Below are positions 1-7,213 of a stretch of 32,546 nucleotides of DNA, in pieces. Position 1 is the stretch's first letter. Each line of letters opens with the position of its first letter. The stretch lies in contig DASSVP010000229.1 in assembly GCA_035705985.1 (NCBI GenBank), positions 1-32,546 of the forward strand, given 5' to 3'. A program made the translations under genes and the position numbers. The stretch comes from JACVRW01 sp035705985 (GTDB taxonomy: Bacteria > Actinomycetota > Thermoleophilia > Solirubrobacterales > Thermoleophilaceae). The notes beneath the pieces were generated by a model, which had not been told where the DNA came from, made no database searches, and was given only the letters and a program-made list of their open reading frames with translations.

Positions 1-94
1 TGATGACTTCGCCTGACACCGGCCATGTCCAGGAGGCGGCTGCCGGGGTCGTGAGTAGGAGGAAGGCCGTGAGGGTGGCGAGGAATGGGCGCAT
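1..94 (-). CDS. Secreted M23-type peptidase, N-terminal fragment
   Basis: Only the first 31 codons lie in the window; the gene continues past the left edge. The ATG at 94 opens a classic signal peptide: MRPF, a hydrophobic run rich in Leu, Thr and Ala, then an AAA-S cleavage site. The mature protein would begin SWTWPVSGEVI. The W-x-WPV-x-G-x-V motif right after a signal peptide is typical of actinobacterial M23 (LytM/peptidoglycan endopeptidase) proteins, so a cell-wall hydrolase or hydrolase activator is the likely identity. The catalytic domain is not visible, so this rests on the leader and the first motif. A TACGGT hexamer sits 7 nt before the ATG and there is no Shine-Dalgarno sequence. 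Confidence 0.65.
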   Translation of the reverse strand, partial: MRPFLATLTAFLLLTTPAAASWTWPVSGEVI

Positions 95-101
95 GCGCGT
101 G

Positions 102-107
102 ACCGTA
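102..107 (-). promoter_or_regulatory. -10-like hexamer of the M23 gene, probably leaderless
   Basis: TACGGT on the minus strand is separated from the ATG at 94 by exactly 7 nt (CACGCGC). That spacing would put the transcript start on the start codon. I see no convincing -35 element. Confidence 0.4.
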
Positions 108-158
108 AGTGGATACGTCGCGTCCCTGGGGAGCGACGGGCGGAGGTGTGCGCGTTCG

Positions 159-980
159 TTACTCGGAAGTGAGTGCCCGGTACAGCGCGTTTGCGCTTGT
201 GCCGGTCAGGGAGGCGACCACCGTGGCCGCCTTGCGAGGGTGCGCGCCGGCGTCGACCAGGTCCCTGAGGGCGTCGATGGCCGCAGGATCGGGTGTGTCG
301 CGATCCGCGGGGTGACCGGCGGGCGGCGCAATCACCAGCACGATCTCGCCCTTCGGCGGGCCGCCCGCGTAGCGCTCGGCCAGCTCGGCGGCGCTGCCGC
401 GCACCACCTCCTCGTGCGCCTTCGTCAACTCGCGGCAGACGGCCGCTTCGCGACCCGGATCGACCTCGGCCAGCAGGGCCAGGGTGGCCGGCAGGCGGCG
501 GGGCGACTCGAAGGCGATGAGGGTGGAGGAGGCGCGCGCCAGCAGCTCGCGCAGCTCCCCCCTCTTGCGCGGAAGGAAGCCGTGGAAGTGCCACTCGTCC
601 GCCGGTAGCCCCGACGCGACGAGCGCCGTGATCGCCGCCGAGGGACCCGGCAGCACCTCGACCGGCAGCCCCGCGGCGACGCACGCCTGCACCAGGACGT
701 AGCCCGGGTCGGACACCAGCGGCATCCCGGCGTCCGAGACCAGCCCCACCACGGCGCCGTCGCGCATCCGCCCGACGAGCTCCGCCGACCGCGCCCGCTC
801 GTTGTGCTCGTGGTACGACACGAGCTTCGCCTTCACGCCGTAGCGGTCCAGCAACACGCGCGTCCGGCGCGTGTCCTCGCACGCCACAACATCGGCCTCG
901 CGCAGCGCCGACAGCACCCGAAGCGTCACGTCCTCGAGGTTCCCGATCGGCGTCGGGCAGACGACGAGCCGGCCGCTCAC
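159..980 (-). CDS. rsmI: 16S rRNA (cytidine1402-2'-O)-methyltransferase RsmI
   Basis: The 273-aa protein is a full-length member of the SAM-dependent tetrapyrrole-methylase superfamily. RsmI 2'-O-methylates C1402 in the decoding centre of the small ribosomal subunit. The family signatures are clear: VVCPTPIGNLEDVTLR near the N terminus, ACEDTRRTRVLL, the SDAGMPLVSDPG loop, the LPGPSA motif, and PKGEIVLVI near the C terminus. It starts with GTG at 980 and overlaps the stop of the upstream ROK kinase by 4 bp (GTGA), so the two are probably translationally coupled. The last 30 residues form a small helical tail common in this family. No odd features seen. Confidence 0.95.
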   Translation of the reverse strand: MSGRLVVCPTPIGNLEDVTLRVLSALREADVVACEDTRRTRVLLDRYGVKAKLVSYHEHNERARSAELVGRMRDGAVVGLVSDAGMPLVSDPGYVLVQACVAAGLPVEVLPGPSAAITALVASGLPADEWHFHGFLPRKRGELRELLARASSTLIAFESPRRLPATLALLAEVDPGREAAVCRELTKAHEEVVRGSAAELAERYAGGPPKGEIVLVIAPPAGHPADRDTPDPAAIDALRDLVDAGAHPRKAATVVASLTGTSANALYRALTSE

Positions 981-1939
981 GGCCGCGCGTCCAGGAGCTC
1001 GAACGCCATGAGCGCCGCGCCCATCATCCCCGCCTCGTCGCCGTAGTGGGCGGGCACGATGCGAACGCCCTCACGCGCGGGCGGCAGCGCATGCTTGGCC
1101 ACCACGGCGCGCGCCGGCTCGAGCAGCAGGTCGCCTCCCCGCACCGCCCCGCCGCCGATCACGACGACCTCCGGGTTGAACGTGTTCACCAGCCCCACGA
1201 TCCCGAACCCGAGCCGGGCGCCGATCTCCGCGAGCACCTCGCGTGCCGGCGCGTCGCCGCCGTGCGCCAGCTCGGTGACGATCCCGCCGTCGATCTCCTT
1301 GTCCGAGGCGAGCCGCCGCCCGAGCGCCGAGTCGGGCTGCTCCGCCGCCACCCGGCGCCCCTCGCGCCCGATCGCGTTTCCCGACACGAGCGCCTCGAAG
1401 CAGCCGATCCCGGGGCAGTCGCCGGGGCAGTCCGGACCGTGCAGCGCCAGAACCGAGTGCCCCATCTCCGCCCCGACCCCGGAGGCGCCCCGGTACAGCT
1501 CGCCGTTCAGCCACAGCCCGCCGCCGATCCCTGTCCCCAGCGAGATCATCACCGCGTGCCGCGCGCCGGCGGCCGCGCCGCCGCGGGCCTCGGCGAGCAT
1601 CGACGCGTTCCCGTCGTTGTCCACCACCACCGGCAGCCCGAGCCGCTCGCTCATCAGGTCGCGGAAGGGCACGCCGTCGAGCGGCAGATGATTGGACCAG
1701 CGCGACACGCCCGCTGCGCGGTCCACCAGCGCCGGAATGCCGAAGCCGATCGCCTCGACATCCGGAGCGGCCGCGCGGACCTCCTCGACTGCGTCCGTGA
1801 ATATGCCGAGCGCCTCGGTGCGATCCGCTCCGCGCCACGTCCGGCGGACCCTGTGGTGGACCACCATCTGCTCGTCGACGACTCCCCCGAGCAGCTTGGT
1901 GCCTCCGGCGTCGATGCCGATCACGCGCCGCGGTGGCAT
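977..1939 (-). CDS. ROK-family sugar kinase (glucokinase-like)
   Basis: This 320-aa protein has the ROK layout: phosphate-binding GIDAGGTKLLGG at the N terminus, the active-site VVDNDGNASMLAEA (Asp of DN), the GTGIGGGLWLNG adenosine loop, and the zinc site running from the His of MGHSVL through a Cys cluster (C-PGD-C-PGIG-CFE). It probably phosphorylates glucose or a related hexose with ATP; ROK regulators would carry an N-terminal helix-turn-helix, absent here. An upstream in-frame ATG at 1996 would add 19 residues lying inside the divergent LCP gene. I chose the ATG at 1939 because the ROK core begins MPPRRVIGIDAGG. The downstream rsmI gene overlaps by 4 bp. Substrate is not determined by sequence alone. 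Confidence 0.88.
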   Translation of the reverse strand: MPPRRVIGIDAGGTKLLGGVVDEQMVVHHRVRRTWRGADRTEALGIFTDAVEEVRAAAPDVEAIGFGIPALVDRAAGVSRWSNHLPLDGVPFRDLMSERLGLPVVVDNDGNASMLAEARGGAAAGARHAVMISLGTGIGGGLWLNGELYRGASGVGAEMGHSVLALHGPDCPGDCPGIGCFEALVSGNAIGREGRRVAAEQPDSALGRRLASDKEIDGGIVTELAHGGDAPAREVLAEIGARLGFGIVGLVNTFNPEVVVIGGGAVRGGDLLLEPARAVVAKHALPPAREGVRIVPAHYGDEAGMMGAALMAFELLDARP

Positions 1940-1961
1940 GGCGGTAGATATACAGAGGGGG
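1940..1961. promoter_or_regulatory. Very short divergent promoter shared by the ROK and LCP genes
   Basis: Only 22 bp separate the two divergent start codons (ATG 1939 minus, GTG 1962 plus). The centre, TAGATATACA at 1945-1954, is the only AT-rich patch. Read on the plus strand, TATACA ends 7 nt before the GTG; on the minus strand TATATC ends 7 nt before the ATG. Both transcripts could use overlapping -10 elements and be leaderless, so one polymerase would exclude the other. If LCP instead starts at the ATG at 1938, the two genes overlap by 2 bp. Confidence 0.4.
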
Positions 1962-3035
1962 GTGAATGACCCGACGCCCGGCCCTCCGGAGTACAAGGTC
2001 TATCGCGCGCGGCGCAGGCCGCGGGCGGGTGGCGGCGACCTCGACGCGCTGCGCAACAGGCTGTCCCGCTTCCGGCGCGACGACGATGGCGACCATCCCC
2101 GGGCGCCCCGCGAAAAGCGGCCCATCACGCCCGGGCGCGTTCTCAAGTGGGCCGCGCTCGCGATCGGAGCCTGGCTGCTGCTCTCGCTCGTCATCTTCGT
2201 CATCAGCGCGCAGACCCAGGACGGCGTCTCGCCCGAGACCGAGCGCGCCCTCTCGAGCAGCGGCAGCCTCTTCAGCGGGAGCAACATCCTCGTGCTCGGC
2301 TCCGACGTCCGCAAGGGCGACTCGATCGACGAGTCCCAGTCCGGGCCCGGGCGCTCCGACACCATCATGCTCGTGCACGCCGCGTTCGGCAGCGTGCGGA
2401 AGCTCTCGATCCCGCGCGACGTGGAGGTGGAGGTGCCCGGGCACGGGATCAACAAGATCAACGCGGCCTACGCGCTCGGCGGGCCGGCGCTAACCATCGA
2501 GACGGTCGAGTCCTTCCTGGGGAACGGCCTCGAGGTGAACCACCTCGTGGAGGTCGATTTTGCGAACTTCCCCGACTTCATCGACTCGCTCGGCGGCGTC
2601 ACGGTCGACAACAAGACCCGCATCTGCTCGCCGCCGTTCGATAACTTCTGGAAGGGCCTCCGCTTCAAGAAGGGCGAGATCGAGCTGAACGGGAGGCGCG
2701 CCCTCGGCTACTCGCGCGTGCGAAAGAATCCCTGCGCCCCCACGGAGGACGACCGCGCCCGCGCGGCCCGCCAGCAGCAGGTGCTCTCCGCGATCGCCTC
2801 GCAGGCCAAGTCACCGAGCACGTTCGTGCGCCTCCCGTGGGTGAGCTGGAACGCACCGCGCACGCTCAGGAGCGACATGAACGGCCTGCAGCTCATGATG
2901 CTGTTCGGCGACATGGCGACCGCCGGCGCAAGCGATCCCCAGGTGCTCGAGGCCACCTGCTGCCGGGGCAGCAACCTGTTCGTCTCCGAGGGCGCCAAGC
3001 AGGACGCCGTGCGGAAGCTGGTCGAGGGCGACTGA
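1962..3035 (+). CDS. LytR-CpsA-Psr (LCP) family cell-wall ligase
   Basis: About 357 aa. A basic cytoplasmic N-terminal tail of about 65 residues is followed by one membrane span (WAALAIGAWLLLSLVIFVIS) and an extracellular LCP domain. LCP proteins transfer undecaprenyl-linked polymers onto peptidoglycan or arabinogalactan. The core motifs are present: SNILVLGSD, GRSDTIMLVH, KLSIPRDVEVEVPG with the phosphate-binding Arg, KINAAYALGG, VNHLVEVDF, and LNGRRALGYSRVRK. The start is uncertain: GTG at 1962 fits a leaderless promoter, while an ATG at 1938 adds eight residues but has no ribosome site. C-terminal LytR_C domain is absent. It ends convergent with the FmdB gene, 36 bp away. Confidence 0.88.
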   Translation: MNDPTPGPPEYKVYRARRRPRAGGGDLDALRNRLSRFRRDDDGDHPRAPREKRPITPGRVLKWAALAIGAWLLLSLVIFVISAQTQDGVSPETERALSSSGSLFSGSNILVLGSDVRKGDSIDESQSGPGRSDTIMLVHAAFGSVRKLSIPRDVEVEVPGHGINKINAAYALGGPALTIETVESFLGNGLEVNHLVEVDFANFPDFIDSLGGVTVDNKTRICSPPFDNFWKGLRFKKGEIELNGRRALGYSRVRKNPCAPTEDDRARAARQQQVLSAIASQAKSPSTFVRLPWVSWNAPRTLRSDMNGLQLMMLFGDMATAGASDPQVLEATCCRGSNLFVSEGAKQDAVRKLVEGD

Positions 3036-3052
3036 CCCGAAGCGTCCTGCCT

Positions 3053-3073
3053 AGGGCGTGCTCAGCAAGCCCT
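3053..3073. terminator. Possible bidirectional hairpin between the LCP and FmdB genes
   Basis: AGGGC at 3053-3057 pairs with GCCCT at 3069-3073; an inner 3-bp stem closes a short loop. No T-run follows on either strand, and the right arm touches the FmdB stop codon. It is a weak candidate for stopping both convergent transcripts. Confidence 0.3.
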
Positions 3074-3374
3074 ATCCAGGATTCTTCGAGCTCGAGCCGG
3101 ACTCAGTCTTCTTGGGCGTGGAGTCCGAGCCGGAGGATGCCTTCGAGTCCGAGTCAGACGGTTTCTCCGACTTGCCCTCGCCCGCCGCGCCGGCCTTCTT
3201 CTTGCCGTAGTCGGTGTTGTAGAAGCCGGAGCCCTTGAAGTGCACGGCGACCGGGTGGAAGACCCGCTGAACCGGTGTCCCGTGCTCCTCGCAGGTCGTG
3301 AGCGGATCGTCCGTCATGCGCTGCATCACCTCGAACGTGTGGCCGCGCTCGCAGCGATACTCGTAAATCGGCAT
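3072..3374 (-). CDS. FmdB-family protein, Ruc-like redox chaperone candidate
   Basis: 100 aa. The N-terminal half is a recognisable FmdB/CxxC_CxxC_SSSS ribbon: MPIYEYRCERGHTFEV, DDPLTTC, VFHPVAVHFKGSGFYNTDY. The C-terminal 40 residues are Ser/Lys/Asp/Gly-rich and almost certainly disordered. This two-part design matches Mycobacterium tuberculosis Rv0991c (Ruc), an FmdB-family chaperone that is under HrcA control and switched on by cysteine oxidation and zinc loss. Here the ribbon has only two cysteines, C8 and C28; the partner positions hold His12 and His31, so a Cys2His2 site is possible. The start codon lies inside a CIRCE-like operator, which supports the chaperone idea. Function itself is inference. 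Confidence 0.88.
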   Translation of the reverse strand: MPIYEYRCERGHTFEVMQRMTDDPLTTCEEHGTPVQRVFHPVAVHFKGSGFYNTDYGKKKAGAAGEGKSEKPSDSDSKASSGSDSTPKKTESGSSSKNPG

Positions 3375-3399
3375 GGCACTCTCAGTATACGAGTGCCAA
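3373..3399 (-). promoter_or_regulatory. CIRCE-like HrcA operator over the FmdB/Ruc start
   Basis: On the minus strand the site reads TTGGCACTC-N9-GAGTGCCAT. The HrcA operator CIRCE is TTAGCACTC-N9-GAGTGCTAA, so the spacer length is exact, the GCACTC/GAGTGC core is identical, and an 8-bp palindrome (TGGCACTC/GAGTGCCA) is perfect. The nine-base spacer contains TATACT, a good -10 element at 3384-3389, and the right arm runs into the ATG of the FmdB gene. Bound HrcA would therefore block both polymerase and the start region. hrcA itself is not in the window. Confidence 0.8.
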
Positions 3400-3410
3400 A
3401 AGAGGTCTCC

Positions 3411-3527
3411 TCAGGCGTTCTTCGGCGGCCTTGGCGAGTCGAGGTCGTCCACCAGCGACACGCGCATTGCGTGCCAGACGAGCCAGGCGGTGAGGTGAGA
3501 GAGGGGCCTCAGGGCCGTTCCGACCAT
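3411..3527 (-). CDS. Possible small protein, 38 codons
   Basis: An ATG at 3527 opens a 38-codon frame ending in TGA at 3411-3413, just upstream of the CIRCE-like site and read in the same direction as the FmdB gene. The product begins MVGTALRPLSHL, has a Trp-rich hydrophobic middle (LTAWLVWHAMRV) and ends in an acidic and Pro-rich tail. About nine in ten third codon positions are G or C while second positions are near half, the pattern expected of real coding sequence here. I see no Shine-Dalgarno sequence and do not recognise the product. The rest of 3400-3615 holds only the glyS promoter region. Confidence 0.4.
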   Translation of the reverse strand: MVGTALRPLSHLTAWLVWHAMRVSLVDDLDSPRPPKNA

Positions 3528-3602
3528 CGCCGCGAAGGTACCCAATAACTGAACGAATAGTCACATTGTGTTCACATGAAGGTGCGGAAAGTGCGGCGTA
3601 GA

Positions 3603-3608
3603 TAGCCT
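3603..3608 (+). promoter_or_regulatory. -10-like hexamer of glyS, probably leaderless
   Basis: TAGCCT ends 7 nt before the GTG at 3616 and there is no ribosome-binding site. An overlapping TAGATA at 3599-3604 is an alternative. About 40 bp upstream, TGTG-TT-CACA at 3567-3576 is a small inverted repeat that could bind a regulator. Confidence 0.35.
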
Positions 3609-3615
3609 GCCCGCC

Positions 3616-4974
3616 GTGGCCGGCCCGGTGACCATGGAGAAGATCGTCGCGCTCTGCAAGCGGCGCGGGCTGATCTTCCCGGCCTCCGAGATCTACGGCG
3701 GGATCGCGAACACGTACGACTACGGGCACTACGGCGTCCTGCTGAAGAACAACGTGACGGGCGCCTGGTGGAGGGCGATGATCCAGGAGCGCGACGACAT
3801 CGTCGCCCTCGACTCGGCGATCATCCAGCACCCGCGCACTTGGGAGGCGTCGGGCCACCTCGCCGGGTTCAGCGACCCGCTCGTCGAGTGCCGGACCTGC
3901 AAGCTGCGCTTCCGCGCGGACCACCTCCAGGAGGTCCGCGACGGCGAGGCCGAGCACGAGGGGATCCGCTGTGGGCGGGCGCCGTCGAAGCTCCCGGGCG
4001 ACCACGCTGACTGCGACCTCACGGATGCGCGCGAGTTCAACCTCATGTTCGAGACCCAGATCGGGCCGGTGAAGGATGCGGGATCAACCGTCTACCTCCG
4101 CCCCGAGACGGCCCAGGGCATCTTCCTCGACTTCAAGACCACGCTCGGCTTCGCCCGCAAGAAGCCGCCCTTCGGAATCGCCCAGATCGGCAAGTCCTTC
4201 CGCAACGAGATCACCCCGGGCAACTTCGTGTTCCGCACGCTCGAGTTCGAGCAGATGGAGATGGAGTTCTTCGTGCCGCCCGCCGAGGCGGGGCAGTGGT
4301 ACGAGCACTGGATGGAGCAGCGGATGGAGTGGTATGTCTCGCTGGGGATCGACCGCGAGTCGCTGCGCTTGCGGCCACACGGCGAGGACGAGCTGTCGCA
4401 CTACTCGAGCGCGACGAGCGACATCGAGTACCTGTACCCGATCGGCTGGTCCGAGCTCGAAGGCGTCGCGAACCGCGGCGACTTCGACCTCCGGCAACAC
4501 ACCGAGCACTCTGGCCAGAAGCTGGAGTACGTGGACACGGCGACCGGCGAGCGCTACGTGCCGCACGTGATCGAGCCGGCCGCCGGCGTGGGCCGCACCG
4601 TGCTCGCCCTGCTCTGCGACGCCTACGACGAGGACGACATCGGCGGCGAGCAGCGCACGGTCCTGCGGCTGAGCCCCCAGATGGCCCCGATCAAGCTGGC
4701 GGTCCTCCCGCTCGTGAACAAGGACGGCCAGCCCGAGAAGGCGCGCGCGATCTATGAGGAGCTACGCGGCCGCTGGCCGGTGGAGTACGACACGGGCGGC
4801 TCGATCGGCAAGCGCTATCGCCGCCAGGACGAGATCGGGACGCCGTGGGGCGTGACCGTCGACCACCAGACGATGGAGGACGACACCGTCACGCTGCGCG
4901 ACCGCGACACGCTCGAGCAGGTGCGGGTGCCGGTGCCGGAGCTAGCGGCCGAGATCGACAGCCGGCTGGCTTGA
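3616..4974 (+). CDS. glyS: Glycine--tRNA ligase, alpha2 type
   Basis: 452 aa class II aminoacyl-tRNA synthetase of the homodimeric (eukaryote/archaea/actinobacteria) type, not the alpha2beta2 type. It charges tRNA-Gly. Visible motifs: KRRGLIFPASEIYGGIANTYDYGHYG at the N terminus, a zinc-type Cys pair (ECRTCKLRFRADH), YLRPETAQGIFLDFK, motif 2 around GKSFRNEITPGNFVFRTLEFEQMEMEFF, and motif 3 VIEPAAGVGRTVLALL. The C-terminal anticodon domain starts near LAVLPLVNKDGQ. The start is GTG at 3616; an ATG at 3634 is an alternative that would remove six residues. Its 3' end overlaps the convergent MMPL gene by 33 bp. Confidence 0.97.
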   Translation: MAGPVTMEKIVALCKRRGLIFPASEIYGGIANTYDYGHYGVLLKNNVTGAWWRAMIQERDDIVALDSAIIQHPRTWEASGHLAGFSDPLVECRTCKLRFRADHLQEVRDGEAEHEGIRCGRAPSKLPGDHADCDLTDAREFNLMFETQIGPVKDAGSTVYLRPETAQGIFLDFKTTLGFARKKPPFGIAQIGKSFRNEITPGNFVFRTLEFEQMEMEFFVPPAEAGQWYEHWMEQRMEWYVSLGIDRESLRLRPHGEDELSHYSSATSDIEYLYPIGWSELEGVANRGDFDLRQHTEHSGQKLEYVDTATGERYVPHVIEPAAGVGRTVLALLCDAYDEDDIGGEQRTVLRLSPQMAPIKLAVLPLVNKDGQPEKARAIYEELRGRWPVEYDTGGSIGKRYRRQDEIGTPWGVTVDHQTMEDDTVTLRDRDTLEQVRVPVPELAAEIDSRLA

Positions 4975-7164
4975 CTCGAAGCCCGCGTGCGGCAGCACGC
5001 GGTCCATCCGCTTCGGCAGCCACCAGTTCCAGCGGCCCATGATCTCCATCGTGGCCGGCACCAGGATCAGGCGGACCAGCGTGGCGTCGAGAGCGATCGC
5101 CGCCGCCATGCCAACCCCGATCTCCTTGATCGACGGCGTGCCCGTGAAGGCGAACGCGCTGAAGACCGCGACCATGATCAGCGCGGCGCTCGAGATCGTG
5201 CCCGCGCTCGCTCGCAGCCCCTGGGCGACCGAGCCGCGCGAGTCCCCGGTGGCGTCGTAGCGCTCCCGGATCCGCGACAGCAGGAAGACCTCGTAGTCCA
5301 TCGACAGCCCGAACACGATCGCGAGCAGGAACGGCAGCGTCATCGCGTTCACGTAGCCGAGCGAGTCGTAGTTCAGGAGCCCGTCGAACCAGCCGTACTG
5401 GAAGACCATCACCAGCACGCCGTAAGCGGCGGCCACCGACAGCAGGTTCATGATCACCGCCTTCAACGGCAGCAGCACCGAGCGCAGCAGCAGGAACAGC
5501 ACGAGGTAGCTGAAGACGAGGACGAACAGCAGGATCCTCCACAGCGAACCTGAGATCAGATCGATGAAGTCCTGGTTGAAGGCCGTCGCGCCGCCGACCT
5601 GGATCGACGCCACTCCCGCGAGCGGGCCGAGGTCGTCGCGCAGCCGCTCCATCAGCTCCCTCGCCTCGGGGCTCTCCGGATCCTGGCGCGGTATCACGGT
5701 GATGAGCGCGGCGCGGCCGTCGCGCGACGGCTGCGGCGGCGCCACCCGCAGCACGCCCGGGTCGCGCCGCACGTCGCGCACGTATGAGCCGAGCGCGGCG
5801 CGGTTCGCACCGTCGGTCGCGCGCCCGCTGCGGAGCTCGGCGATCACCTGCGTCGGCCCGCTGGCCCCCGGCCCGGTGCGCTGCGCGGCCAGCTCCGCGC
5901 CCACGCGCGTCTCGTGCCCCTCGGGGAACTGGCGGAGCGCGCCGTTGCCGAACGCGAGCGACAGAGCCGGAACGGCGAGCGCGAGCAGCACCGCGGCAGC
6001 GGCGAGGGCGGATACCCACGGACTGCGCGTGACCGCCGCCGTCCAGCGCTCCCAGAACCCTCGCCGCTCTCCGCGCGTGGAGCCCGGGCGGCGGCGCCGG
6101 GTCCGGACCATGCGCCACAGGACGCCCGCGAGCACCCCGAGGCGCCCGCGCGCGTAGGCCCGCCTGCCGAGCACGCTCATCAGCACGGGCAGCAGCGTCA
6201 CCGCCGCGAGGATCGAGATCGCCACGACGATGATCGCCCCCATGGCCATCGAGCGGATCGTCGTGGAGTTCACGAGCCAGAGCCCCGCGAGCGAGAGGAT
6301 CACGGTGATGCCGGAGAAGGTCACCGCCAGCCCCGACGTGCGCAGCGCGAGCCGTCGCGCGTCCTCGCGCCCGGCGCCGCGGCGAACTTCCTCGCGGTAG
6401 CGCGCGAGCACGAACAGCGAATAGTCGACGGCCACGCCGATCCCGATCATCGACGCGATGTTGGTCACGAAGACCGACATGGGCGTGAGCTGTGAGAGGA
6501 AGTAGATGACCGCCCCGGTGATCATCACGCTGGCGAAGCCGAGCGCCAGCGGGAGCGTCGCCGCCGCGAGTGACCCGAAGACGGCGAGCAGGATCACGAG
6601 CACGATCGGGAAGCCGATCTTCTCCGCGCTCTCGAGGTCCTCCTTCGTGAGGTCCTGCATGCCCGCCCAGAGGGCCTGCTGGCCGACGAGGTAGGGCTCG
6701 ACCCCTCCGCGCGCCGAGGTCCCGAGCTCGTCCTTGAAGTCGACCGCCATGTCCGCCGTCTCGTCGCGATCGCCGTCGACCTTCAGCGGCACGACGGTGA
6801 TCGAGGCGGACCCCGCCTCCCGCTTTGCCGCGGCCGCGGCGCGCGGCGCCAGCTCGACGTTCGGCAGCCGCTCCGCGATGCGCCCGGCGCGATCGACCTG
6901 GGCGCGCACGGCGGCGGCATCCGCCTCGGGGCGCCGCGCCAGGACGACCGCGAGCTGATCGCGCTGGGCTCCTTCGAAGCGGGTGATGTTCTCCGAGACC
7001 ACCTGCGACTGCGAGCCGGGCACCTCGAACCCGCCGCTCGTGAGGTGCTCCGTCTGGCGGGCGGCGAACGGGAGCGCCGCGACGATCACCAGCAGCCAGG
7101 CGGCCAGAACCAGCCACCTGCGCCGTTCGAGCAATCGCGCCACCCTGTCCATCGCGGGCTGCAT
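4942..7164 (-). CDS. MMPL/RND-family membrane transporter
   Basis: 740 aa with the duplicated MMPL layout: one N-terminal span (WLVLAAWLLVIVAALPF), a large extracellular loop, a block of five spans starting ADLVGQQALW..GFPIVLVILLAVFG, a second loop, and a second block ending MVAVFSAFAFTGTPSIKEIGVGMAAAIALDATLVRLILVPATM. Conserved motifs are GVAVDYSLFVLARYREE in block one and FGLSMDYEVFLLSRIRERYD in block two; the Asp-Tyr pairs take part in proton relay. Such proteins export lipids or drugs. The TetR gene directly upstream probably controls it. The start at 7164 is preceded by TATCGA 7 nt away. The 3' end overlaps glyS by 33 bp. Confidence 0.92.
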   Translation of the reverse strand: MQPAMDRVARLLERRRWLVLAAWLLVIVAALPFAARQTEHLTSGGFEVPGSQSQVVSENITRFEGAQRDQLAVVLARRPEADAAAVRAQVDRAGRIAERLPNVELAPRAAAAAKREAGSASITVVPLKVDGDRDETADMAVDFKDELGTSARGGVEPYLVGQQALWAGMQDLTKEDLESAEKIGFPIVLVILLAVFGSLAAATLPLALGFASVMITGAVIYFLSQLTPMSVFVTNIASMIGIGVAVDYSLFVLARYREEVRRGAGREDARRLALRTSGLAVTFSGITVILSLAGLWLVNSTTIRSMAMGAIIVVAISILAAVTLLPVLMSVLGRRAYARGRLGVLAGVLWRMVRTRRRRPGSTRGERRGFWERWTAAVTRSPWVSALAAAAVLLALAVPALSLAFGNGALRQFPEGHETRVGAELAAQRTGPGASGPTQVIAELRSGRATDGANRAALGSYVRDVRRDPGVLRVAPPQPSRDGRAALITVIPRQDPESPEARELMERLRDDLGPLAGVASIQVGGATAFNQDFIDLISGSLWRILLFVLVFSYLVLFLLLRSVLLPLKAVIMNLLSVAAAYGVLVMVFQYGWFDGLLNYDSLGYVNAMTLPFLLAIVFGLSMDYEVFLLSRIRERYDATGDSRGSVAQGLRASAGTISSAALIMVAVFSAFAFTGTPSIKEIGVGMAAAIALDATLVRLILVPATMEIMGRWNWWLPKRMDRVLPHAGFESSQPAVDLGR

Positions 7165-7199
7165 CGCTCATTCGATACCCCGCGCGGCGCGCCGCTTAT

Positions 7200-7213
7200 G
7201 TGACGTATGTCAC
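7200..7213. promoter_or_regulatory. Candidate TetR operator at the MMPL promoter
   Basis: GTGAC-GTAT-GTCAC is an inverted repeat with perfect 5-bp arms. It overlaps the stop codon of the TetR gene and lies 36 bp upstream of the MMPL start. It shares TGAC/GTCA half-sites with the palindrome in front of the TetR gene. Confidence 0.4.

Noticed and set aside
7184..7195. Perfect palindrome GCGGCGCGCCGC before the MMPL gene
   Set aside because: Short all-GC palindromes are expected by chance at this composition; not called as an operator.
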